In this document: positions 10,901-19,700 of the stretch, piece by piece
How positions within the stretch are numbered: the stretch's first letter is position 1
How the letters are laid out: each line of letters begins with the position of its first letter
Origin: Pelargonium nanum
Taxonomy: Eukaryota; Streptophyta; Magnoliopsida; Geraniales; Geraniaceae
Assembly (NCBI GenBank): GCA_036897485.1
Contig: JAYMTF010001366.1
Location: forward strand, 1-23,875
DNA length: 23,875 nucleotides
Direction of reading: 5' to 3'
Program-made: the position numbers and the translations under genes
Notes under the pieces: model-generated
The model's input: only the letters and a program-made list of their open reading frames with translations
Told to the model about the DNA's origin: nothing
Database searches by the model: none

Positions 10901-12288
10901 ACTGCCAATACAAAATCCAATGGGGCCCCATATCGAAACATACTATTATATGGCCCTCCAGGAACCGGGAAAACTATGGCTGCTAGAGAGCTGGCACGAA
11001 AATCTGTATGAAATCTTAACATGCTTTTTCATATTGTCGCTAAATTTAAGTAGGTTATGACTTTACTTGGGAAGGAATGTTAGCGACACATTAGCTTTAG
11101 AAAGTTTGAAAATGAGTTTTGTAAGATATTGGATGGTTAGGAATCCCACTCATGTTTTCAGTAGAGCTGGGAATTTGGACCCGAACACGAAATCTGACCC
11201 ACATTTTTGCGGGTTTGTCATGTGAAACATGGGATCAGATCGGGCAAACCATGTTCTAATCCTCACATTTTCTATGTAAAACCCATAAAATTATCAAACA
11301 CGCATTCAACTCTGAGGCAGGTCTTTTCGTCTTGAACCCGAAAAATCTCAACCCCTTACCAGAATGCTAGCTTTAGTTGTCAGCCGAGCTTCATCTTTGT
11401 TTACGAATTATACCAAGTATATGCATGTACTACTACATAACTTCATCTTCATCTTCATCTATTGCTTATATTTGGTTCATGTGTCCTCAGGGATTAGATT
11501 ATGCATTGATGACGGGAGGAGACGTGGCTCCACTGGGCTCACAGGCCGTCACAAAAATACACCAGTTATTTGATTGGTCTAAAAAGTCTCGGAAAGGTTT
11601 GCTGCTTTTCATTGATGAAGCAGATGCATTTTTGTGCGAGTAAGTGATAGTTAATGAACAAATATTTAGTATTTTTTTCGTATGATATATCAATATCAGA
11701 ATCTATGTAACATTTAACATGAAAAGAGTTGGTAGTTCATTAATAACATGAAACTCTTACAGGCGGAACAAAACCTACATGAGTGAAGCTCAGAGAAGCG
11801 CACTCAACGCCCTCCTTTTCCGCACTGGTGATCAGTCCAAAGACATAGTTCTTGCTCTAGCCACAAACCGCCCCGGTGATCTCGACTCAGCTGTGGCGGA
11901 TCGTATTGATGAAGGCATCGAATTCCCACTTCCCCGGGAAGAGGAACGCTTCAAGTTACTAAAGCTCTACCTCGACAAGTACATCGCCCAAGCCGGATCA
12001 AGAAAACCCGGCTTCTTCAAGAACTTGTTCAAAAAAGAACAGCAGAAGATCGAGATCAAGGGATTGACAGATGATGTCATAAGGGAAGCTGCAGCTAAAT
12101 CCGACGGGTTCTCAGGAAGAGAGATTGCAAAACTGATGGCCAGCGTCCAAGCCGCTGTGTACGGGAGTGAGAGTTGCGTGCTCGATTCAAGTCTGTTTCG
12201 TGAAGTGGTAGATTACAAAGTTGCGGAGCATCAGCAGAGGAGGAAACTTGCTGGTGCAGATGAAGGTAACGCCAAGAAAAATCTCTAG
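7976..12288 (+). CDS. ATAD3: ATAD3 family mitochondrial AAA+ ATPase
   Basis: Eight exons: 7976..8290, 8672..8767, 9584..9694, 9775..10084, 10417..10507, 10681..11005, 11491..11639, 11763..12288, giving 640 residues. ATAD3 sits in the inner mitochondrial membrane, where it supports nucleoid organisation, cristae and lipid contacts. The N-terminus is Ser/Pro/Gly-rich. Residues 105-277 form a long charged coiled coil ([20 protein letters not shown]). A membrane segment lies at about 290-307 ([16 protein letters not shown]). The AAA module has Walker A GPPGTGKT at 399-406, Walker [12 protein letters not shown] at about 453-463, a sensor 1 Asn at 501 (ALATNRP) and a candidate arginine finger at 513. 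All junctions keep frame and family sequence. Six introns are GT-AG; intron 3 uses a GC donor. The start is the ATG in AAAAATGGGC after a pyrimidine-rich leader; an in-frame Met at residue 7 is an alternative. It converges on the NDUFS6-like gene. Confidence 0.95.
9155..9238 (+). repeat. 42-bp tandem duplication in ATAD3 intron 2
   Basis: Two head-to-tail copies of a 42-bp unit starting 'ggctagatacatatttg' (9155 and 9197) differ only near the end (tcttt versus tattt). They lie in intron 8768..9583. Near identity means a recent duplication. Confidence 0.85.
9695..9774 (+). other. GC-AG intron 3 of ATAD3 (80 bp)
   Basis: Exon 3 ends ...AGAATGCAG and the next bases are gcataaat; the acceptor is tttttccag before GCAGAAAAT. 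Joining there gives [14 protein letters not shown], the sequence conserved in plant ATAD3. No GT donor nearby keeps this frame, and reading through gives GCA TAA, a stop after one codon. The donor is therefore most likely GC with a CAG exon end. Confidence 0.75.
11162..11375. mobile_element. hAT-like MITE in ATAD3 intron 6 with 8-bp flanking duplication
   Basis: The left end is TAGAGCTGGGAATTTGG. The right end, reversed, is TAAAGCTAGCATTCTGG. The flanks are GTTTTCAG (11154..11161) and GTTGTCAG (11376..11383), an 8-bp duplication matching at 7 of 8. The element is 214 bp with no coding capacity. An 8-bp duplication and TAG-starting ends are hallmarks of the hAT superfamily. It lies about 115 bp upstream of the exon 7 acceptor. 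Confidence 0.7.
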
Positions 12289-12317
12289 GGTTTCTAATTA
12301 ACAGTATGATCTTTTAC

Positions 12318-12514
12318 GGCAAATTACAGATAAATACCTTATACTTAGCTTCATTTGCAGATAGCTATTTATATTTTCTTTGCGATAGTCCCTGTACTTT
12401 CATTTTTTCCTTCAAAATACCTAATGAAAAGTTGAAAGTTAATTGCTGCGAAAGAAAGTATAGGGAGCTATCTGCAAATGGGGTTAAGTATAGTATATTT
12501 ATCTGCAATTTGCC
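12318..12514. repeat. Foldback (long inverted repeat) element in ATAD3 3' UTR region
   Basis: The left arm starts GGCAAATTACAGATAAATA and goes on through 'catttgcagatagct'. The right arm, reversed, starts GGCAAATTGCAGATAAATA and goes on through 'catttgcagatagct'. The arms are about 65 bp with roughly 85% matching, around a loop of about 65 bp. Total length is 197 bp, with no coding content. It begins 29 bp after the ATAD3 stop codon, so the ATAD3 transcript probably contains it. I see no clear target-site duplication. It resembles a MITE. Confidence 0.75.
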
Positions 12515-13275
12515 CAATCGTTAACCAGCCAGCGAAAGAGACGTCATGATTATTGTTGAGAACGGCCTGTATATTTCTCGTACGTTGCTGTCATGATTAT
12601 TTGCCTCATTTTCGGGGGGATTTTGGTAGAAATTTGAGCTGATTACAGTTTTGGAGCATACATAGATTTGCCTTGGTTCTCAAGGTTTGTGAGGCACTAA
12701 CATTGATATACTGATAGTGGCTTCTTTCTTGGGAGAGAAGTTATTTATTCAATAAGCACATTTTTGGAAAATGAAATCTCAGTTTGTTATGAATTTGTAT
12801 ACAGAGCACAATTTTGCAAAATTGAACTTGTGGTTGAATTCAGAAACCAAATATGAGATTGTTATGAATTTGACAAGTTGAGAGTTCATTGTATTTTATT
12901 TTTATATGTACTCTCTCACGCCAATAAAACTTGACAAATGTATCAATAAATGCCTGAAAGCTTCCAAATCAAAGCATATTTAGTGGAACTAAAAATGTTA
13001 AAAGAACAGCTAAACAAGTAATTTGATGTAATACATAAACTTCAAGAGACAATAAACAAAAGAAAAATGATAGAAATAAGTATAACGGTTGATTTTGATT
13101 GAGTTGATAGAAGTGAGTACATGAAACTATCATCGTAATGCAATGATTTTGTCGAGAAACAGACTAGAAACAAGATTTACAACGGGAAACATATACGGGT
13201 CCTGCTAAGTCAAGAATATATCCTTCCATGGATTAATCAAAGAAGAAGATACACTAACCTTCCATCAAATCACCT
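12515..13275. other. Convergent spacer between ATAD3 and the NDUFS6-like gene
   Basis: It holds the presumed 3' ends of two converging genes. A short direct repeat 'gtcatgattatt' occurs at about 12543 and 12590. No coding frame and no tRNA is seen. Confidence 0.4.
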
Positions 13276-14910
13276 TCAATATCCGTGGTCATCACAATCC
13301 TCCTCATAGTCATGGAGTACACCACGAAGCTGACATAGAGTCGGGTAGTCAATGACCATACAAACGTATTCGATTTGGTGCTCACTTGCACGGTTGTTGT
13401 CTGAAAAGAGCAATGCCAAGGAAATAATGAAAGTCATGCTTGAAGTTTGCTATGCTGGAATCATAAACAATAACAGCTTCACAATCTCCGAGGAGACATT
13501 AGAATGGTTCAAGCGCCATACTTCTCAAGTGGAGCTGTTAGAGCTAACAATTTCAACCCTAACTCGTGGGACCCACATTTGTTAAGGATTCGGGTTATAT
13601 AAAATAGACCCAATTAATTTTTTAGTCGGGTTTGTTATGTAAAATGTGCAAATTTGGTTGGACAACACAAACATATTCTATGTAAAACCTACAACCCGAC
13701 CTGAATTGCTAGCTCTAATAGGTTATTGGTTCGAATCTTATAGAGCGGGGAGGTTATGGAAAAGGGGGATAGCTACCTTCAACTATTGTGTAGCTTGGCC
13801 CATTGGGCCTATTAAAAATATAACGGCTTCATTGCTAACCTTCTTCACAAGAAATAGTCCCGCCTTCAACCTTGATGAGGAGAATTTTGTTGATAAACTC
13901 CATCGGGGATATCTTACTTGTGTCCTGCGAATAAAAGGAAGAAGCAAATTTTGATATATCATTGTACATTACATCTCAGTTTTCATGGACATCTCTCATA
14001 TGGGAATGAATACAAAATGCGACACACCAAATAGAATCTGGGATAAAATATTAAACTAGAAGTGGCATATAATCACACAAGCCCACAGATGATCAATCGT
14101 CTATGAAGGACAGCAAACCAAATACCACATCCGTTCTGAACAAGTGTCGTTTTAAGGTTAATCACATAAATTAAGAAATTGTGTGAAATGACCTAAGTCA
14201 CCTTGTCCTGCTTCACGAAGTCCACCTAATCCTGCTTCACGAGCGAAAGCCATCCTCATTTTATACTACGAGTCTTCCACCCAAATTCATACAAATTATC
14301 ATTGCTTAAGATTCTTTTATAGCTTTCAGCATTCCGGTAGCGATTGGATTATAATTTTTGTTTAGAAACAAAAACAAAAACATGAACACAACATGTGTGT
14401 CCATTGGGCATGTCGTGCGTGCTACAACACTAACAATTAATCGCGCGAGTTTTTGAGACTCAATACGAACACAACATGATTATTAAACGTCCCAAACACA
14501 CTTATATCGTGTTGTGATTGCGTCTTATCGACATGAATTGCCAGCTCTATACACATATGTACGTACTTATATATATCTTAATCCATCCAGGGCAACACAA
14601 ACAAATTATTCGACCAAATAGTGAAGTGCAATCAAAATTACAAACCATAAAACACAAGAACTATAAGGAACTAAAAACAAGTCTAGCAGTAAACGAACTG
14701 AAAATGCAGAAAAATGAGGAAAATTAACAGAACGAGTGAGATTCGTAAACGATAACGACTGTGTAGAAAATTTAACTCAGTGTAATCATCGTTTACCTGA
14801 ATCCATTTGGCCGTGTGGTTGCTGATCTGACTGTCACTGAAGCTGAAGTTTCTGTTCGGCGATGCTGGATTCGACGATCGGATTAGGGTTTTAATCAGAG
14901 TCCACACCAT
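13276..14910 (-). CDS. Diverged relative of complex I subunit NDUFS6 (13 kDa-A), possibly a pseudogene
   Basis: Exons in transcription order are 14797..14910, 13840..13924 and 13276..13400, giving 107 residues; the plant subunit is about 110. NDUFS6 is a zinc-binding accessory subunit of the mitochondrial complex I peripheral arm. Exon 1 gives a presequence-like N-terminus and the family phrase SNHTAKWIQ. Exon 2 gives DTSKISPMEF..., matching DTSKKSPMEL. Exon 3 gives DNNRASEHQIEYVC, matching DTNPALGHPIEFIC. All splice sites are canonical (GTAAAC/TTCGCAG, GTTAGC/TTTTCAG), with phases 0 and 1 kept. However, the normally fixed EVPPIKVEGR reads KILLIKVEGG, the last zinc ligand of the C-x2-C pair (CKYC) is Arg (CQLR), and the HHH tail has become an acidic DCDDHGY. 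A TATA box and short leader precede the ATG. Homology is firm at several spaced positions; whether a functional subunit is made is doubtful. Confidence 0.68.
13539..13717. mobile_element. hAT-like MITE in intron 2 of the NDUFS6-like gene
   Basis: The left end is TAGAGCTAACAATTTC. The right end, reversed, is TAGAGCTAGCAATTCAGG. Length is 179 bp. The interior has 'gggttatataaaatagaccc' and 'gtcgggtttgttatgtaaaa' phrases shared with other copies. The flanking 8 bp no longer match, so the insertion is old or the ends are slightly misplaced. The intron spans 13401..13839. Confidence 0.6.
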
Positions 14911-15008
14911 TGTTTGAGAGTTTCAGAGACTGAGAGGGTTCGGAGAAGAGACGATGCGAGTGAGAATCAGAGAACTGAAATTTTTATGGTTCGTTGCTTC
15001 AGTTAATG

Positions 15009-15019
15009 TATATATAATA
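15009..15019 (-). promoter_or_regulatory. TATA box of the NDUFS6-like gene
   Basis: On the minus strand, TATTATATATA lies about 100 bases upstream of the ATG at 14910. The leader between them is pyrimidine-rich (CTCTTCTCC, CTCTCAGTCTC) and typical of a plant 5' UTR. The transcription start is inferred to lie near 14980-14990. Confidence 0.55.
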
Positions 15020-15104
15020 CCGAGGAAATTGCAAATACGCCCCTGACTATTTTTTTTTTGCACATAGAGACTCCTATTTTTTTTCGTGACACAACTATTT
15101 GAAC

Positions 15105-15228
15105 TAGCTAGAGCTAACGATTTAGTTTTGAAATCAGAACCCCGAACCTATTTTGTTTTGGGTTTGGGTCAGATCGTTTTTACCCTATTTAAAAAAATGT
15201 ACACTCAAAACTCGAATTGTCACATCTA
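15105..15228. mobile_element. Short hAT-like MITE upstream of the NDUFS6-like promoter
   Basis: The left end region is tagctagagctaacgattt. The right end, reversed, is TAGATGTGACAATTCGAG. Possible flanking copies are ATTTGAAC on the left and ATTTGAAT on the right (7 of 8), if the element starts at 15105 and ends near 15227. It is about 123 bp, non-coding, about 90 bp upstream of the TATA box. Confidence 0.45.
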
Positions 15229-15403
15229 TTTGAATAGTGTGTATATGACAATTCGAGTCAATTATTGATGAGCCTCAGCTTATTTTGTAAGCAAAATGAG
15301 TCACGACCAGAGTTTCGGGCCAAGTACAAACCAAAATAATTAAGCTATAAAATTCCATTTTAAGAGGAACCCGGAATATTTTGCTTCATTTTCACCCCTG
15401 ATA

Positions 15404-15600
15404 TAGTAACAATTCGAGTATCCGATTGGGTTCCAATCAAGTTTTGCATACAAAAAAGTGTGTCATACGAATTTGCCCAATCCGTTCCGCCATTTTCCAA
15501 GAAACACTCAATTTGAATCCAACCCGAGGTCAGATCCATTTTATCTACCCATACCCACATTTTTTTGGGTATCCACGTGTTCGGGTCTAAATTGCAGTGA
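15404..15600. mobile_element. Degenerate hAT-like MITE
   Basis: The left end is TAGTAACAATTCGAGTATCC. The right end, reversed, is TCACTGCAATTTAGACCCG. Length is about 197 bp, with 'acccgaggtcagatcc' and 'gtgttcgggtc' interior phrases typical of the family. No flanking duplication is recognisable. Confidence 0.35.
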
Positions 15601-15832
15601 CACAATTTAACATGCTCGTACTGTGTTATTGAGAAAATAAAATGTCAGAAGCCGACTAATTTTAACTTCCAAATAAATCAACATCATTTTTTCTGTACAA
15701 TCATATACAACAACAATTCAAATGTGCATTTACAATAACACCAATTCTAGCTGCCATGTTCATAGATGCTTGCAAGCAAGCCTGTCAACATTCTCTCTTG
15801 CAAATGCACTCTAAAACAAGAGCCACAAGGAT

Positions 15833-16504
15833 CTGCAAAATCAGATACAATTAACATGATGTAAATTACCATATTGCCCTTACGAAATAGATATAAAAGC
15901 CCAAAAATTCCAGCCCAAACAAGGATCACAAAGAAATGCATATTGGAATAGTTCTCTCTCTCTATATATACACATATAAATGAGATTGTGAAACATCGTT
16001 AAAATTATGGATCCTGCGGCTCGCGTACGAGTGATATTTTACTAAGGTGTAATGGTATGACTTAGATTATTTATTCTCTTTAAATATATGGGGTTAAACT
16101 CATGATCCTCAACCTATATACTCATATCTAGTTTGATCATCCTACTATTTTTAATATTGTCAATGATATATCAACTACCTGATCTCATTACCGACGCCCA
16201 AAACCTCAAGATTTTCCCATTTATGCCCCGTCATATTTGTGCACATATCATTATTTTGGTAGGAGACTAGGGCAATAACTTTGAGATGATGTGAAAAAAA
16301 TAAATTAATTTTTGAGACCTAAAATGAACAATTTGAGGTTTTGGGCATTGCTGATGAAATCGACTGGTTGAGATATCATTTGTGATTTTGAAACTAGTTG
16401 GAGGATAGTTTATGAGTTCAACCCTAGATACATACATATATAATTAATTCATCAGAACCAGAAAAACTGAAAGCAATAGACGGAATGCAAGGAAAATGAC
16501 TTAC
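15833..16504 (-). other. Possible 3' UTR intron of the PPR gene
   Basis: On the minus strand after the PPR stop (16744), a strong donor AAA|GTAAGTCA ends at 16505, and a good acceptor ATTTTGCAG|ATCC places the next exon at 15832 downward. The interval would be a 672-bp intron wholly within the 3' UTR, containing the foldback element at 16091..16425. This is inferred only from splice-site strength. Confidence 0.35.
16091..16425. repeat. Foldback element of 335 bp
   Basis: The left arm begins GGGTTAAACTCATGATCCTC and continues through 'atgatatatcaactacctga..tca' to 'cgcccaaaacctcaa'. The right arm, reversed, begins GGGTTGAACTCATAAAC and continues through 'atgatatctcaacc' to 'tgcccaaaacctcaa'. 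The arms are about 125 bp with indels, joined by a loop rich in T and G. No coding content and no clear target duplication. Confidence 0.65.
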
Positions 16505-16743
16505 TTTCACTTCCATGGAGGAACCCTTTGGACAAGAAACCTCTCATTTGATACCTGAGTCGTGCAGATCATTGAGACATGCCGACAGACCTCTTTCCTT
16601 CATCAATCTCGTAGCCAAATACGCTATAGGATCTCTCTGTCACTCATGCAGACGGGAATTTCCAATGCTGATGATGTCTGAACTCACCATCTCTTTTCCT
16701 TTCCCTCGTATCAGCGTCTCTTTATATCCTCTTTATGGCAAAA

Positions 16744-19700
16744 TCAAGAACTCTTCACCTTAAGTCCGATTTTGAGGTGTCTCAGGAATGAAATCCTCGA
16801 ACCATTCATGGAATCCAAAACACGTTCAGCTTCACGTTCCTTCCCGGCAGAGTTGTAAAAATGAACAGCAGCGCTCATGCAAAACCTGTCTAGTTTCACG
16901 GATTCTCGAATCTGTTCGAAGAAATTGATTCCTTCTTTCACATGTGCGAAGTCCATGTAACCTCCCAGCATAGTTCGATAAAATGCAAGATCGGGAGCCA
17001 AGCCCGCTGCAGATATTTCTTTGTAAATCCTTTCCGCTTCCCCTATCAAACCCGCTTTCACATAACCGGAGAGCACGTTAAAGAAATGTGAAGAGGACGG
17101 AGCGATCCCTTGATCCCGCATAGATTTTAGGACTTCCTCTGCTTCCGACAATTTCTGACTTGCAGCGTAAGCTTGAACAAGAGCAAGGTACACGGAGGAG
17201 TCAGGCGAGCATCCATCACTCTTCAAATCTTCGAATAGCTGTTCCACTTCTTCATAAAGTCCGGCACTAGCATAGACACTCATCATAATTTTGTAGCCAA
17301 CCTGCATAAAAAGAAATGATATGAAATTCATAGTCAGAGAAGTGATTCTGCGGAATATTTAGTATTAGTGTCACAAATAGTACACGAAATTGATTCCGAA
17401 ACTTAAAAAAAATCAATTTAAAACATGAACTTTCATTTTGTACCTAACTTGATACACGAACTTTGGTATGAAACATTAACCCATTTGACGGCGTGTAGCA
17501 AATTGGGTACAAATTTAAAATCAAACGCAGTATAGAGTTGCTATAGCAACTGCCAAGGGTTCGGTTATGCAATTCAGAAATCATTCTAGAAGGTTATAAA
17601 TGCATTCAATCACACATATATATTCTTTTCAATGAAATGATTACTCAGAAAGGTCATTGAAAGGTGAAGAGCAGCCAAGACACCAAAAACTACGGTTGAC
17701 TGCTCAAAGTTCCCAAAAACCAAATGTATCTCAAACCCCGGACGGATCTTGTAAGTGTATAGGGCAGCTGCCCCTGCAATATTTTTTGTTTGTATAAATG
17801 TACCTTATATTTTTTTTTTCACATTTCACATTTGCCCTCTAAAATTCTCGCTTTTGTCCCTAGTATTTGATGGAATTATAGTTCTTACCCCCGCAAGAAT
17901 CTCAACAGTTTTATATAAAAAAATTAATTTTGTAGTTTACCCCCACGGAACAATTTTTTTAGATCCGTCATAGCTCAGACCAATACAGTAATCATATATC
18001 TTTCGATCGAAGTCGTGAGGTTTTGGATGTATGTTCATACCATGCCGGGTTTTATTCCTTCTTCCCGCATTTTGCTGAAAAGAAGGGCCGCTTCTTCTCT
18101 CTTACCTGTAAAATAGCATATGGTAGAGTGGTTAATGAACATCTTATAAAATGGATAATTTTGATATATCGTTATTTTACCACACAATCATTTAGAATTT
18201 ATAAATTGTAAAGAGCAATCGAGTTTGATATGGATTATGATGCTTCATTGAAGTTCTCAGTTACCATGAACAATCAATCAACAAAATGGACACAATCCCA
18301 TACGAAACCACTAAAGCTAACAATTCGAGCGTGTGTACTATGTTCATGTCATGTTGAAGATGTATTGTGTGCTATATAGATCAACACAAACACACATTTA
18401 ATAATCGTGCTCAAATATTAAACATGAACCTGACACGTTTATGAACATGTAACACGAACAAGACCTAAAATGTTTTGCACGACAAGACCAACATACTTGG
18501 CATGGAACTCTCCAACACGATTAAATATCACAAATTAAACCTATTTAACATAACTATGTTGACTAACTTGGTTTTTGGGGGGTTAACTTACAAAACCCCT
18601 AAGTGTGCATGTTGGGAGTGTCTCAACACGATCAATTAATCTTGCGTCCATGTTTTGGGAGCTCAACACGAACACGACATGAATACAAAAATTAGTGAGC
18701 CCAAACATGCTAATTTCGTGTGGTGTCACGTGTTGAAACCCGAATTGCTAGCTCAGAGGAAGATATGAGTAGATACGTACCAGCCTTCCCGTAACAGCCA
18801 ATCATATTCATGTATGTCTTCTCATCTGGACGCACACCTAAGCTGTAAGCGGTGCTGAACACCTCCACAGCTTTATCCAACTGTTTACCTCGTCCATATA
18901 CACTGCAACACGGGTTTTGTCAGAATGGAAACAATTCAAATTTCCACTTTTTCTTTTTGAGTCACTTCTAAGCATTAAGAAGTACAAGACATTCTTGCCT
19001 GATCATGGTATTATATGTTTGAATTGTTGGCGTGACTCCGAAGGAAAGCATGCGCTCATATATGCTTGCTGCAAAGGTCAATTTACCTGCAATTTTGAAA
19101 ATAACAGAGGTTAATGCAACTGTCTTTTAGATATATATAATCTTGAATAAACAATAGAAGTGCCGATTAGTCCACGCCAACCTGCTAGTTGCATAGCCTT
19201 AATGAAGGTATTGTACGCCACAGTATCAAGCTCCAAGTCATCTTCAAAACTCTTACAGATGATAGCTTCTGCCTCTTCATATTTGCCTGGGCATGGATAA
19301 TTCTTATTACCGACATAATATAGAAGCAAGTAATGCATACAAATCGTAAATGATTTCTGAATGAAAGAGCAACACTACAACTAATGGTTTTAAATCTTAG
19401 TGGCGGTTTCGAGGAGAAGTTCAGTTCAAAATTGATAAATAGTTTCACCTATGCTAATCAAATCAGTACAGTTTTCGAACTTATGTAGCAACAGACTGTT
19501 GTCAGAAAAATTCACTTATTACTGGTTCATGGAAGATATATAATATCACTAAGAACGATGTCACTAAGTGCAAAAGATTCATTACATGCAGAATCTGAAG
19601 TTTATAAATGGACTATTGTGAATCATGTCTGTATATCATAATGCAAAATATTGTGTGAGCTACACTGAAGTTTTCTGCACATTACCAGTTTTAGTCAATG

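Noticed and set aside
13720..13745. B-box-like GGTTCGAATC suggesting a tRNA or SINE
   Set aside because: No A box at the right distance and no cloverleaf; it abuts the end of a MITE within an intron.
14310..14549. Another hAT-like element ending 'gaattgccagctcta'
   Set aside because: Only the right end is clear; the best left candidate (tatagctttcagcattc) is too weak and no flanking duplication is visible.
15747..15941. Small hydrophobic frame on minus (64 aa)
   Set aside because: It has no start context, its first half crosses a likely acceptor at 15833, and I recognise no homology; it is better explained as PPR 3' UTR.
16515..16763. Plus-strand 82-aa frame
   Set aside because: It lies antisense to the PPR 3' UTR and stop region, with no codon bias or recognisable motif.
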